Origin: HGM04593 sp964470845
GTDB taxonomy: Bacteria > Bacteroidota > Bacteroidia > Bacteroidales > Bacteroidaceae
DNA: 35,612 nt
Assembly (NCBI GenBank): GCA_964470845.1
Contig: CAYYEL010000012.1
Span: 1 to 35,612, forward strand
Direction: 5' to 3'
Under the pieces are notes generated by a model. That model did no database searches. It worked only from the letters and a program-made list of their open reading frames with translations, and was not told the origin of the DNA. This document shows positions 16,001-23,260 of the stretch, piece after piece. Both the position numbers and the translations under genes were made by a program. Positions within the stretch are counted from its first letter, which is position 1, and each line of letters starts with the position of its first letter.

Positions 16001-17293
16001 CTCTCGGCCAAGGTCGATTATCTCGAAGAGACCGGAGGATTGCAACAGATAAACATACATCTGCCCGACGACTTATATGTGTTATCCGGCCGTGTAACAC
16101 AACTCTTCTTCCGTGGCTTCATTCAGGCTGTAAATCCGTATAATTACGATATTAAAGTGATGTGTCAATATGGAAAGTTGTTTCCAAGATATTTAGAATT
16201 TTCAGATACAACTCCTATTGGTGATTATCCTTTAAGAATCCAAATAAGAGATAATAACCGAAAAATTATTGCTGATGAAGAATGTACTTTGCACGTTGTA
16301 AATGTGCCCACCGGATTAAGTAAAAATATTCTCTGCTGCGGTGCAAGTGCAACTCAAACAGGACGTTGGCCCGGAGAATTAAAAAGACTATTAACCACAG
16401 ATAATCCTAATGTGAATTTTGTGGGCAGAAAACCCGGAAGTGATGAACCTGAAGTAATGCTTGAAGCTACTGGTGGTTGGACTTGGAGCAGCTTTATAAC
16501 ATCGGGGCAAACGGCTATTCGTTTTTATGTAACCTCGGCAATAGGAAATATAGGCTATGGTACTAAATTGCTGTTAGGCGGTAAAACTTATATAGTGCTT
16601 GAAGTAAATCTTACTGAAGGTGTTGGTAATATTCGCTGTCAGCCTCCTACAAGTGATGATACACCTTCCGTGGAAAGTGGTACACTTGTTTCTGATGATG
16701 GTTCGGCAACCCTCGAATTTTCTTCTTGGGTATCAGAAAAATTTATCCCATTTTATAATTCAGAAACTGAGGCTATTGATTTTAAAACTTATGCTGATAA
16801 ATATTGTAATGGTAAAATAGATGTAATTGTTATGCACGTTGGTGTAAATAGTATGATATGGGAGGCTGCAATAGGAGGTATTTCAAGTATAATTGCTACA
16901 GCTAGAAAATTTATTGATGGATTTTTAAATGATTTTCCCGATGGCAAACTTATTTTTGCAGCAATTCCAATGCCTGATTATGGTTCAAATGTTTATGGTA
17001 TGTCTTCATCCGTCGATTGGAGTGTTTGCCGTTATGGTACTTTAACGGCGTTCATGCTCTATAATACTGCTATGTACGAGCTTAGTCAGACTGATGAATA
17101 CAAGGGTAAAGTATTTTTTGCACCAAGTAATATGTTCTTTGATACTGATTATGGCTATCCTAAAACAACAAAGAATGTAAATACTCGCATCTCTAAATAC
17201 ACAGAAGTTATAGATACAAATGGTATGCACCCGATAGCAGAAGGTAGTTATATGATTGCCGATGGTGTTTTGCCGATATTTTCGATACTATGA
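13010..17293 (+). CDS. Giant modular tail-fibre protein with C-terminal SGNH esterase domain
   Basis: A 1427-residue protein with no signal peptide. The N-terminus (1-80) is an attachment-like domain, followed by two DLSDYYNK(S/T)EV(D/N)NK fibre motifs (about 84-118). Four related beta modules sit at about 314-441, 473-601, 657-799 and 847-974, each with GY(K/R)(V/I)DLTxY, FRGxN, RGxIxDxDGxVES and GWQxLPIT. Short coiled coils (GL(T/S)ERVEALE...DDVNSL) separate some of them. A beta domain (1013-1100) precedes an SGNH hydrolase (about 1104-1427) with CCGASATQTG (nucleophile Ser, Ala replacing the usual Asp of GDS), HVGVN and DTNGMHP. The fold suggests a receptor-binding fibre that deacylates surface glycan. 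Base composition drops sharply at about 16130 and recovers after 17290, so the tip was probably exchanged by recombination. Confidence 0.85.
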   Translation: MAFNYQENINYNNDKPNFVRDTVKTLAALLAVDPAARGYDYGHIVFCEEDGRHYKFNYDYSNPPADSEKDAVTGWFVLLQAETDLSDYYNKSEVDNKIASVDLSDYYNKTEVNNKFDYVEEERQNLITALADGGFQVGFAFEADKANSVADGSVKKASLDAETLQMVTSIDNLETANTINPLSANQGKILNEKIEANKVTMDSSFIADSENPVMNRVLHAQFTQVEGQFDEVEYDIAANAAAIAQEKTRAEEAEAAITDLISSDAAIVETLTQVAAWLSDETTEGEAATLIADVEGLKIIKPVLNAHESIIGIKTVTDIVDAGKYPARLDLSTVPPTVVVYTTESGYFKGYRIDLTPYKIGYKAVYFRGANYGVSSQVVRGYIVDDDGVVESWVENIESNTNGWQTLPITANSNTLVATSCFSSSGGEVWTPEFVMLIANDGLILNEIEKLKNTTEANTEAFSALDDDINGSNKTLTVAIPAGVYNPARYDGSDASSTYKGYKVDLSSYRGEYDFVEFTGANFSSSNSNDAIIRGLILDVDGNVESKTVNVEARSIGIERLPLTERSATLWASYVTDTSVVADAYKELAVKPSDVTLIKDRTGLTERVEALENLGLEDIADDVNSLSGTVDVLTENVTALERNVGEMSEVLISTDEIRETVTITEYKKTAARIADENATPLTMVQSSSGYFLAYKIDLTPYRGKYDKVFFRGSNYNSIAAGTNVIVRGMIVLDDGVTVESYVPIADNKTNGWQELPITENSATLWANYCKETTGGEVWYPYAETDATDITDYVELIKDPVVGLSERVEALEKLGLEDIADDVNSLLGEVEALSSEVNAVSGVIVGANEELEITDFVTGQLAVRLDFSTTPPTAADSSSGYFAGYKVDLTKYREKYNFIYFRGANYGVSGSLVRGYIVDDDGVVESWVENIEANSNGWQELPITEKSAALRASYCTSASGGEVWTPEKVVLRRRIVGMSDRIDSVEADNDSLATSIDELSAKVDYLEETGGLQQINIHLPDDLYVLSGRVTQLFFRGFIQAVNPYNYDIKVMCQYGKLFPRYLEFSDTTPIGDYPLRIQIRDNNRKIIADEECTLHVVNVPTGLSKNILCCGASATQTGRWPGELKRLLTTDNPNVNFVGRKPGSDEPEVMLEATGGWTWSSFITSGQTAIRFYVTSAIGNIGYGTKLLLGGKTYIVLEVNLTEGVGNIRCQPPTSDDTPSVESGTLVSDDGSATLEFSSWVSEKFIPFYNSETEAIDFKTYADKYCNGKIDVIVMHVGVNSMIWEAAIGGISSIIATARKFIDGFLNDFPDGKLIFAAIPMPDYGSNVYGMSSSVDWSVCRYGTLTAFMLYNTAMYELSQTDEYKGKVFFAPSNMFFDTDYGYPKTTKNVNTRISKYTEVIDTNGMHPIAEGSYMIADGVLPIFSIL
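13950..15930 (+). repeat. Four internal fibre modules with near-identical DNA tracts
   Basis: Modules begin near 13950, 14426, 14980 and 15550. Modules 1 and 4 share a 60-base tract (14144-14203 and 15743-15802) with one mismatch by my count. The linkers after modules 2 and 3 share a 79-base tract (14815-14893 and 15412-15490) with about six mismatches. Other parts of the modules have diverged much more. This suggests recent copying or gene conversion between modules, and these tracts are likely sites of module gain or loss. Confidence 0.85.
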
Positions 17294-17375
17294 TATTAGG
17301 TACACATAATAGCTCCATAGGGGGACGGCTTACGTGGTGGCCGTGCTCCCTGTGGATGCGTTAAAAGATATAATT

Positions 17376-17750
17376 ATGAATTGGATTGAGATTATTGTAA
17401 CTGCGGTGGGAGCATTGGGCGGCCTTGAGCTGCTCAAATGGCTGCTCACCCGCAAACAGAATGCACGTATGGCCGAGGCTAAGGCCGACAGCGACGAGTT
17501 TCACTACCTGAAAGAACGCATTGAGTTTGCCGACAAGCAGCTGCTCGAAAAGGAGCAGCGCTTTGTGGAGCAGACCGAGCTGGTGCGCGAGCTCAACCGT
17601 CGGCTGCTGGAGAGTAATCATCAGCTGTTGGGCAAGCAGGTGGAGATTGGAAACTTGCAATCGAAGGTTAGCGAGCTGTTGGCCGAAAGGAAAATGAAAC
17701 TGTGCGAGCGTCGGGGGTGCAAGGAGAGGCAACCGCAGAGTGGGTATTAA
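17376..17750 (+). CDS. Membrane-anchored coiled-coil phage protein (holin or spanin-like)
   Basis: A 124-residue protein starting MNWIEIIVTAVGALGGLELLKWLL, a single N-terminal membrane helix. A long charged coiled coil follows (about 35-107, with ELVRELNRRLLESNHQLLGKQ) and then a Cys-containing tail CERRGCKERQPQSGY. It lies between fibre and lysin genes, the usual place for holin or spanin genes in phage late operons, and that is the basis for the lysis-related call. No catalytic motif is seen. The in-frame extension to 17334 lacks features, so the ATG at 17376 directly before the membrane helix is preferred. Its stop codon directly abuts the 78-bp repeat array. Confidence 0.7.
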   Translation: MNWIEIIVTAVGALGGLELLKWLLTRKQNARMAEAKADSDEFHYLKERIEFADKQLLEKEQRFVEQTELVRELNRRLLESNHQLLGKQVEIGNLQSKVSELLAERKMKLCERRGCKERQPQSGY

Positions 17751-17751
17751 A

Positions 17752-18118
17752 GCGCCTGCGGCAAGGGGCTTGGGGAATATGTCCCCAATTAAAAAAGATA
17801 ATAATTNNNNNNNNNNNNNNNNNNNNNNNNNNNNNNNNNNNNNNNNNNNNNNNNNNNNNNNNNNNNNNNNNNNNNNNNNNNNNNNNNNNNNNNNNNNNNN
17901 NNNNNNGGAATATGTCCCCAATTAAAAAAGATAATAATTGTTTGATATGAAACCAAGAGGACGCGCCTGCGGCAAGGGGTTTGGGGAATATGTCCCCAAT
18001 TAAAAAAGATAATAATTGTTTGATATGAAACCAAGAGGACGCGCCTGCGGCAAGGGGTTTGGGGAATATGTCCCCAATTAAAAAAGATAATAATTGTTTG
18101 ATATGAAACCAAGAGGAC
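17752..18118 (+). repeat. 78-bp tandem repeat array spanning the lysin translation start
   Basis: The unit runs from GCGCCTGCGG to ATGAAACCAAGAGGAC and is 78 bases. One partial unit (17752-17806) lies left of the N gap; on the right there are a partial unit (17907-17962), one full unit (17963-18040) and a terminal unit (18041-18118). Right-hand units look identical; the left one has C where others have T (GGGGCTTGG). Each unit holds a 7-bp hairpin TTGGGGA-ATATG-TCCCCAA, an A-rich tract and an ATG. In non-terminal units that ATG opens an 18-codon frame MKPRGRACGKGFGEYVPN (17947-18003, 18025-18081). In the last unit it is the start of the lysin. Copy number is unknown. Confidence 0.95.
17807..17906. 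other. Assembly gap (100 N)
   Basis: Exactly 100 N, the conventional filler for a gap of unknown size. It lies inside the tandem repeat array, which explains why assembly failed. Reading frames running through it are artefacts. Confidence 0.99.
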
Positions 18119-18510
18119 TAAGGAATAACAATCCGCTGAACATAAGGCGGAACAGCACCCGGTGGCAAGGCCTATCCGAGGTGCAAAAGGATAGTGAGTT
18201 TTTTACTTTCGTCGCTCCCGAGTGGGGCTACCGTGCCGCTCTGCGCACGTTGCAGAATTACCGACGCGTTCACGGCCTGACTACTCTTAGGGCGTGGATA
18301 AGCCGCTGGGCGCCGCCAACAGAGAACGTCACAGAGGCTTACATCGCCTTTGTCTGTTCCCGAGCCGGGCTGCCCGACAGCGTTGAGCCCAACATCGAGA
18401 ACAGGGTTATTATGTGTAACATTGTGGCGGCAATGAGCCACTTCGAGAATGGCGTGCCCGCAAATCTGAAAGATGTTATAAAAGGATGGGAGTTGCTGCA
18501 AAAAGTGTAA
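18103..18510 (+). CDS. P5-like phage lysin (peptidoglycan hydrolase)
   Basis: A 135-residue protein beginning MKPRGLRNNNPLNIRRN. The RGxRNNNPxNIR motif, GYRAALRTLQNYRR near 47-60 and ISRWAPPTEN near 69-78 match small proteins annotated as structural protein P5 or endolysin in Bacteroides phages and prophages. These are lysozyme/transglycosylase-fold peptidoglycan hydrolases. A single Glu such as that in APEWGYR would be the expected catalytic type, but I cannot assign it. There is no signal peptide, so release would need the upstream membrane protein or lysis. Its start codon lies in the last 78-bp repeat; a TTG at 18094 is less likely. The gene ends 39 bases before the convergent lrgB stop. 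Confidence 0.8.
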   Translation: MKPRGLRNNNPLNIRRNSTRWQGLSEVQKDSEFFTFVAPEWGYRAALRTLQNYRRVHGLTTLRAWISRWAPPTENVTEAYIAFVCSRAGLPDSVEPNIENRVIMCNIVAAMSHFENGVPANLKDVIKGWELLQKV

Positions 18511-18549
18511 AAATGTTGCAGAATAGGGCAGTGTGTTTTTTTCCTGTTA

Positions 18550-19239
18550 TCAGATTATATTTTCAAACAATATTGCAGCTGCAACAGTCAAACAACCAGC
18601 AACAGCAACCGACAGGCTGCTCATTGCACCTTCTATCTCGCCAATCTCCATTGCTTTTGATGTACCCATCACGTGTGATGCAGTACCAATGGCAATTCCT
18701 TTGGCCACAGGATGCTTGATACCGCAAATACGGCACAAAACATCCCCCGCAATATTCCCGAAAAGACCTGTTATCATAATTGCAGCAACTGTTATTGCAA
18801 TGTAACCGTCAAGTTCGTGCGACAATCCAATTCCTATTGCTGTGGTAATGGATTTTGGTAACAGAGTAACGTATTCTTTGTGTCCCAAGGCAAAAACTAT
18901 TGACATTATGGCAATAGTAATACCGCTTGTGAGTACTCCCGATGCTATTCCTATGAGAATTGCAGTCGCATTTTTCTTCAACAGTTGTATTTGCTCGTAT
19001 AGTGGAATAGCAAGACACACGGTCGCCGGGGTTAATAATATGCTTATGTGGCTTGCACTGTTATTGTAGCTGCTATATTCTATACCCATTATCGCAAGCA
19101 CAGAGATACAGATGGCAATTGCTACAAGCAATGGGTTGAAAATAAATATTTTGAACCTCTTTTTAAGTATAACTCCCAGTAAATAGGCACTCAAAGTAAG
19201 TGCTATCCCGAAGAATAATGAATTTTCAAGAATTTGCAT
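18550..19239 (-). CDS. lrgB: LrgB/CidB-family membrane protein
   Basis: A 229-residue integral membrane protein with about six to seven hydrophobic helices. LLTPATVCLAIPLYEQ near 88-103 and LLPKSITTAIGIGLS near 133-147 are signature segments of the LrgB/CidB family. The C-terminal ASHVMGTSKAMEIGEIEGAMSSL also matches. LrgAB and CidAB pairs regulate murein hydrolase activity and cell lysis in staphylococci; in other bacteria LrgAB-like pairs transport pyruvate or glycolate. Which role applies here is unknown. Its start overlaps the end of lrgA by 14 bases, so the two are translated together. The stop lies 39 bases from the convergent phage-lysin gene. Confidence 0.92.
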   Translation of the reverse strand: MQILENSLFFGIALTLSAYLLGVILKKRFKIFIFNPLLVAIAICISVLAIMGIEYSSYNNSASHISILLTPATVCLAIPLYEQIQLLKKNATAILIGIASGVLTSGITIAIMSIVFALGHKEYVTLLPKSITTAIGIGLSHELDGYIAITVAAIMITGLFGNIAGDVLCRICGIKHPVAKGIAIGTASHVMGTSKAMEIGEIEGAMSSLSVAVAGCLTVAAAILFENII

Positions 19240-19600
19240 TGTTGTCCTCTCCTTTCTCCTTAAAGCCTATTATGAATTGTGTTATTCTGCCCGAGACTGC
19301 AAGTACTATTATGGTCGATACAAGCGATATTGTAATTATCGCAATGAGAAACTCTTGCATAATTTCCCAAGAATCCATAAGTCCCACTGTCGGGGGAATG
19401 AACATTATGGGCATAATATATATTAGGAATTTTCCAGTCTCTTTTACAGCCGATAATTTCAGCAGTTTCGTTGACAACAGTGTAAAGAGTATTATCATTC
19501 CGTATATGCTTGCGGGAATTGGCAACGGAATTAAATTGTTTAGTATTTCACCAATAAGTGAAATGGTAATTATTATTGTGAATTGTCCTATGTATTTCAT
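19226..19600 (-). CDS. lrgA: LrgA/CidA-family holin-like membrane protein
   Basis: A 124-residue protein with four hydrophobic helices. The motif LIPLPIPASIYGMIILF near 24-40 and FIPPTVGLMDSW near 68-79 are diagnostic for the CidA/LrgA holin-like family. It overlaps lrgB by 14 bases, as usual for this pair. I find no convincing promoter in the 210-base AT-rich stretch upstream (19601-19810), which holds no other recognisable feature. Confidence 0.9.
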   Translation of the reverse strand: MKYIGQFTIIITISLIGEILNNLIPLPIPASIYGMIILFTLLSTKLLKLSAVKETGKFLIYIMPIMFIPPTVGLMDSWEIMQEFLIAIITISLVSTIIVLAVSGRITQFIIGFKEKGEDNNANS

Positions 19601-19810
19601 AAAAACCGAATATTATTATTAAAAAAATAGTTTCTTGTCGCTCTTTTTTTGCGAGTAATTCGCGAGCGATTGTGCACGAAGAAACCTGCCTGCTCTTTCT
19701 TTTGCTCAATTTTAAATAAAAAAAATCGTAAAAATATCATCTTTTTCTACCTTGTAATAATCTATTAACAAAGTATAAGTTGTTGATATTTAAACGATTG
19801 AATTGTTTGA

Positions 19811-19882
19811 GCGGTAAACGGGGCTCGAACCCGCGACCCTCAGCTTGGGAAGCTGATGCTCTACCAACTGAGCTACTACCGC
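19811..19882 (-). tRNA. tRNA-Gly (anticodon CCC)
   Basis: 72 bases. On the minus strand the acceptor stem GCGGTAG pairs with TTACCGC (one G-T pair). The D arm is GCTC-AGTTGGTA-GAGC, the anticodon arm TCAGC-TTCCCAA-GCTGA with anticodon CCC, and the T arm GCGGG-TTCGAGC-CCCGT. It reads glycine GGG codons. The 3' CCA is not encoded. It stands alone, and I see no integrated element next to it. Confidence 0.95.
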
Positions 19883-19896
19883 AAATTTTTCGCTTG

Positions 19897-19904
19897 CGAA
19901 GGTA
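19897..19904 (-). promoter_or_regulatory. -7 box of tRNA-Gly
   Basis: Minus-strand TACCTTCG, a Bacteroidota -7 form, ends 14 bases before the tRNA 5' end. No TTTG is found at the expected distance, so only the -7 half is supported. Confidence 0.4.
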
Positions 19905-20202
19905 CAACAATAATTTGTTTTTTCAGTTGTTTTTTTGCAAAAAAATAAGAAAGGTATTTAAATTTCTATTAAATCCTTTTCATTTATAACAGTCCGATTC
20001 GTAGCTCATTTATAAAAACTCTCTGTATTATTCTTTTTTACCACTGTGTGTTACTTTGTAGATGTTCTGTTAAATAACCTCTGTTTGTTAACATAAATTA
20101 TAGATGATTTTTAAGGAATATAAGGAGAATTTATTTAAAATTGCAAAACTATTTACTAACCTAAGAAAAAATGAGGGAATTTTGGTTCTCCTCGGAACAA
20201 CT
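19905..20202. other. Gene-free AT-rich stretch before the first propeller gene
   Basis: I see no gene, RNA or clear promoter. An in-frame extension of the next gene back to 20104 is open, but it would place about 33 residues before a normal signal peptide, so it is treated as untranslated leader. Confidence 0.5.
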
Positions 20203-23200
20203 ATGAAATTAAAGACAATTTTATTGGCTTTATGCCTTTTCGTGATTCATTTCTTGTATGCACAAGAGAGTGTATATTCTGTAAAAAACAGTGCGCAAAT
20301 AAAACAGCGGCCCAAACTATACAACCCTTATATGGTCGAGCCGCTTCCGTTGAGTGCTCCCGATTGGATGCGTGATATTGCAAATAATCCCTCGGGGGTG
20401 AATTTCAATGAAATGCAACGCTTGTTCAATGAGTGGAAGGCTTCGGATGTAGATGTGCGTGTAAAAACTGTCGATAATAAGCCTGCTTATAATTTTTTTC
20501 GTCGCTGGATGAGTGCTTACCGTGCTTATGTTGACGAAAAAGGTAATATATCTTTGCCGACTATGAGCGATTATGCGGCAATGGTCGATTCAATGAATGC
20601 TCGTGTAATGGCTGCTAATGTCTCGGACAGCTGGCCTATTTGGCGTAATATCGGGCCTAACAGAACCTTTGAAAATAAAAATGGCGAGGTTAGACGTAAG
20701 GATTCACAAGTGTGTGTCTATCGTATTGCTGTCAGCCTCAGTGATAGTGCTACATTATATTGTGGTACAGAGGCCGGTGTGGTTTTTAAGACCGTCAATC
20801 ACGGCGAGACGTGGCAGGCTTGTGCACCGCAGCACAATTTTGGCGGGCCTATTTTCAGCATAGCTGTCCATCCCGCTGATAATAACATTGTATATGTGGG
20901 CGGCGGGCCGTGGCTGTGGAAAAGTATCGATGGTGGTAACAGTTGGACACGTTGCGCCGATATAACCAATCGTGCAAACTCAATACGTATCGACCCGAAT
21001 GATACGAATAGGATAACAGTTGCTGCCGGTGGCAATAATGACGATAATGCCGGTGGTGGATTCTATATCTCGACCGATGGTGGTGAGTCGTTTTTTTGCT
21101 CGTTATATGGTACTTGTTTCGACCACGAGCTACAACCCGGTAATCCCTCGCGCATCTATCTTGTGCGTCGCGAGGCGGTGGGGCCGTGGGCCGGAATTTA
21201 TGTATCGGACGATGCGGGTTATAGTTGGCAGCAAAAGGAACTTCCGACTTATATGATGATATGCGGACGTTTGGCTGTTAGCGAGGCTGAAGGTGGACAA
21301 GATTATGTATATGCGCTTGTTACGTGCGACCAATGGGGATACGACCGTGGCCCTCTTGGCGGCACGGGCACTCCTTATATACTGCTCTCAAAAGATGCCG
21401 GAGAGACGTGGGAGGATAAGACTGTGAATGAGGGCAGTTGGCATTGGTCGAACACATTTTCACCAATTATGGACGAGAATGGTGGGCAAGGCTATTTTGA
21501 TATGATGATTGGAGCATCGAACAAAAATCCATCACACGTGCTCTTTGGATTGTGCTCGCTTTATCGCTCGACCGAGGAGGGCGTGTGCAATTATCGCGAC
21601 CACGGCATCGGAGGCTATCAGCGTAACGATTGGATGCATTGCGATATTCAGGATATTGTAATGCATCCTTGTGGCGATACTTGGATATGCAACGATGGTG
21701 GTATTAAATACTCTCGGGATTTTTTCGAGACAAAAGGCGAGGATAGATACGATGGTATATATGCATCGGATTATCAAGGGCTTGGTGTCGGATGGAACGA
21801 GGATGTGATGGCGGCCGGCCGTTGGCATAATGGTGATGTTGTACACGCTGCAACTTATGGCGAAGGTAACAGCGTACACGTAGGCGGTGTGGAAATTGCA
21901 ACCGGATATGTGATGAGAAGTAACCCTTGGAAGGTCTATTTTACAGATGCCGCCACACGAATTATGCCACGTGAACTTGATGGCACAATAGAGGAGGATT
22001 TCAGAACGTGGTTCAGTGATAAAAAACCATACGAGGTGCTGCGCATAAACGGTGATATTGCAACCGATCCTCGTTATGCTCTGCGAGTTTTTCTTCAAGA
22101 TATGACAAATACGTGGGAAGGTTATATTTCGTATGACGAGGGGGCTTCGTTCCAAAAAGTCTTTGACAGCGAGGGTGAGGACTTTTTTAGTTACGAATTT
22201 GCTCGTAGTAATCCCGACAGGGTGTATATCTCGGGTAATTGGAGTGTGTGGCGTTCGGATAATGGCGGTGAAAGTTTCTACTCTTGCGAGGCACGCCCTT
22301 TCCCCGAACTTGACGATGTGCTACACTATACACGCGTTGTTGTTGACCCTAACGACGAAAATCATCTGCTTGTTATATGCAACGACCGCTATGGAGCAGT
22401 CAGTGAAAGCTTCGACGGTGGGCAGAGCTGGACACCTTATAACTTGGCCAATCTCTCGAACATAAGGATACATCAGATTATTCTCGTGGGCGATAATCAC
22501 GGTAGTTGTTACGTTACAAGCTACGACGGGGCAAGTGTCTATTTCCGCGATAATTCAATGGACGAATTTATTGACTATTCAAATGGATTGAATCCCGGAG
22601 CACGTATCTCTAAGGTTGTACCTTATTACAAGGATGGCGTTCTGCGTATGGCTACCAATCAGGGGTTGTGGGAGGCGCCTCTTTATCACCGCGATTTTGT
22701 ACCGGTGGCTCAGCCTATGGCACTGAATCTTGGTAGTGGGAATCTGACAGGCAATGCGCAGAAAGAGGTTCAATTCGATAGTTACAGTATTGTTCGTCAG
22801 GATGAGAATACTATTTGGAATTGGAGTTTCTCGCCGCAACCACAGTATGTGAGCGATGCTAATGTGCGCAATCCGCGTGTGGTTTTTGGAAGGCCCGGAA
22901 AATATGATGTTACTCTTACTGTAACAACTCCTTCGGGAACGTCGTCGCGCACAATCAAAGAGATGATTGTGATTGATGGCGAAACATCCATAGAAAATGA
23001 GAAAATCGGCGAGGTGGGGCTGAAAAAAACAATTATTGCAAAGGGCGAGAATCTGTCGCTTATAACAACAGGCCTACACTCTAAAGCTCTGTTTATGGTG
23101 CACGGTACAAAGGGACAAAGGTTGCTTGAGGCTGAAATATCGGCCGGCGATAATAGTGCCGAAATTGAAACGGGCAGCCTTGCTTCGGGAGTATATATTT

Positions 23201-23253
23201 ATTCGATAAGCAGTGCAACACAAAAATTCTTTGGTCAATTCATTATAAAATAA
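20203..23253 (+). CDS. Secreted Asp-box beta-propeller (VPS10/sortilin-like) protein with PKD and T9SS sorting domains
   Basis: A 1016-residue exported protein. MKLKTILLALCLFVIHFLYA is the signal peptide, which fixes the start at 20203. An N-terminal domain (APDWM...FRRWMSAYRAYVDEKGNISLPT) is followed by about nine Asp-box repeats of the type SxDxGxxW, for example KSIDGGNSW, ISTDGGESF, LSKDAGETW and SFDGGQSW. This predicts a large, sortilin- or GH74-like propeller. A PKD domain (YDVTLTVTTPSG) near 885-930 and a type A T9SS C-terminal domain (about 945-1016, ending FGQFIIK) follow. The family can bind or cleave glycans or peptides; the ligand is unknown. A paralogue starts seven bases after its stop, then a TonB receptor, so it is probably surface-anchored and works with that receptor. 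Confidence 0.88.
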   Translation: MKLKTILLALCLFVIHFLYAQESVYSVKNSAQIKQRPKLYNPYMVEPLPLSAPDWMRDIANNPSGVNFNEMQRLFNEWKASDVDVRVKTVDNKPAYNFFRRWMSAYRAYVDEKGNISLPTMSDYAAMVDSMNARVMAANVSDSWPIWRNIGPNRTFENKNGEVRRKDSQVCVYRIAVSLSDSATLYCGTEAGVVFKTVNHGETWQACAPQHNFGGPIFSIAVHPADNNIVYVGGGPWLWKSIDGGNSWTRCADITNRANSIRIDPNDTNRITVAAGGNNDDNAGGGFYISTDGGESFFCSLYGTCFDHELQPGNPSRIYLVRREAVGPWAGIYVSDDAGYSWQQKELPTYMMICGRLAVSEAEGGQDYVYALVTCDQWGYDRGPLGGTGTPYILLSKDAGETWEDKTVNEGSWHWSNTFSPIMDENGGQGYFDMMIGASNKNPSHVLFGLCSLYRSTEEGVCNYRDHGIGGYQRNDWMHCDIQDIVMHPCGDTWICNDGGIKYSRDFFETKGEDRYDGIYASDYQGLGVGWNEDVMAAGRWHNGDVVHAATYGEGNSVHVGGVEIATGYVMRSNPWKVYFTDAATRIMPRELDGTIEEDFRTWFSDKKPYEVLRINGDIATDPRYALRVFLQDMTNTWEGYISYDEGASFQKVFDSEGEDFFSYEFARSNPDRVYISGNWSVWRSDNGGESFYSCEARPFPELDDVLHYTRVVVDPNDENHLLVICNDRYGAVSESFDGGQSWTPYNLANLSNIRIHQIILVGDNHGSCYVTSYDGASVYFRDNSMDEFIDYSNGLNPGARISKVVPYYKDGVLRMATNQGLWEAPLYHRDFVPVAQPMALNLGSGNLTGNAQKEVQFDSYSIVRQDENTIWNWSFSPQPQYVSDANVRNPRVVFGRPGKYDVTLTVTTPSGTSSRTIKEMIVIDGETSIENEKIGEVGLKKTIIAKGENLSLITTGLHSKALFMVHGTKGQRLLEAEISAGDNSAEIETGSLASGVYIYSISSATQKFFGQFIIK

Positions 23254-23260
23254 AGAAAGT

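Noticed and set aside
17702..17950. ORFs running through the N gap
   Set aside because: They only exist because N bases cannot encode stops.
17947..18081. The 18-codon frames as real peptides
   Set aside because: They arise as a by-product of the tandem duplication. Translation is possible but nothing in the sequence shows that the peptide has a function, so they are described under the repeat.
17752..18118. Possible CRISPR array
   Set aside because: The 78-bp units follow each other directly with no unique spacers, and no cas gene is near.
11886..18510. Diversity-generating retroelement target or full prophage
   Set aside because: No reverse transcriptase, template repeat, integrase or head genes are seen, and I found no flanking direct repeats that could be att sites.
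18550..19600. lrgAB as part of the phage lysis cassette
   Set aside because: The pair runs on the opposite strand and has the usual chromosomal lrgA-lrgB overlap, so it is more likely a resident operon.
19811..19882. tRNA-Gly as an integration site for the fibre cassette
   Set aside because: The cassette ends more than 1 kb away beyond lrgAB, and no partial tRNA copy is visible.
20104..20202. Longer start for the first propeller protein
   Set aside because: It would bury a normal signal peptide behind 33 residues.
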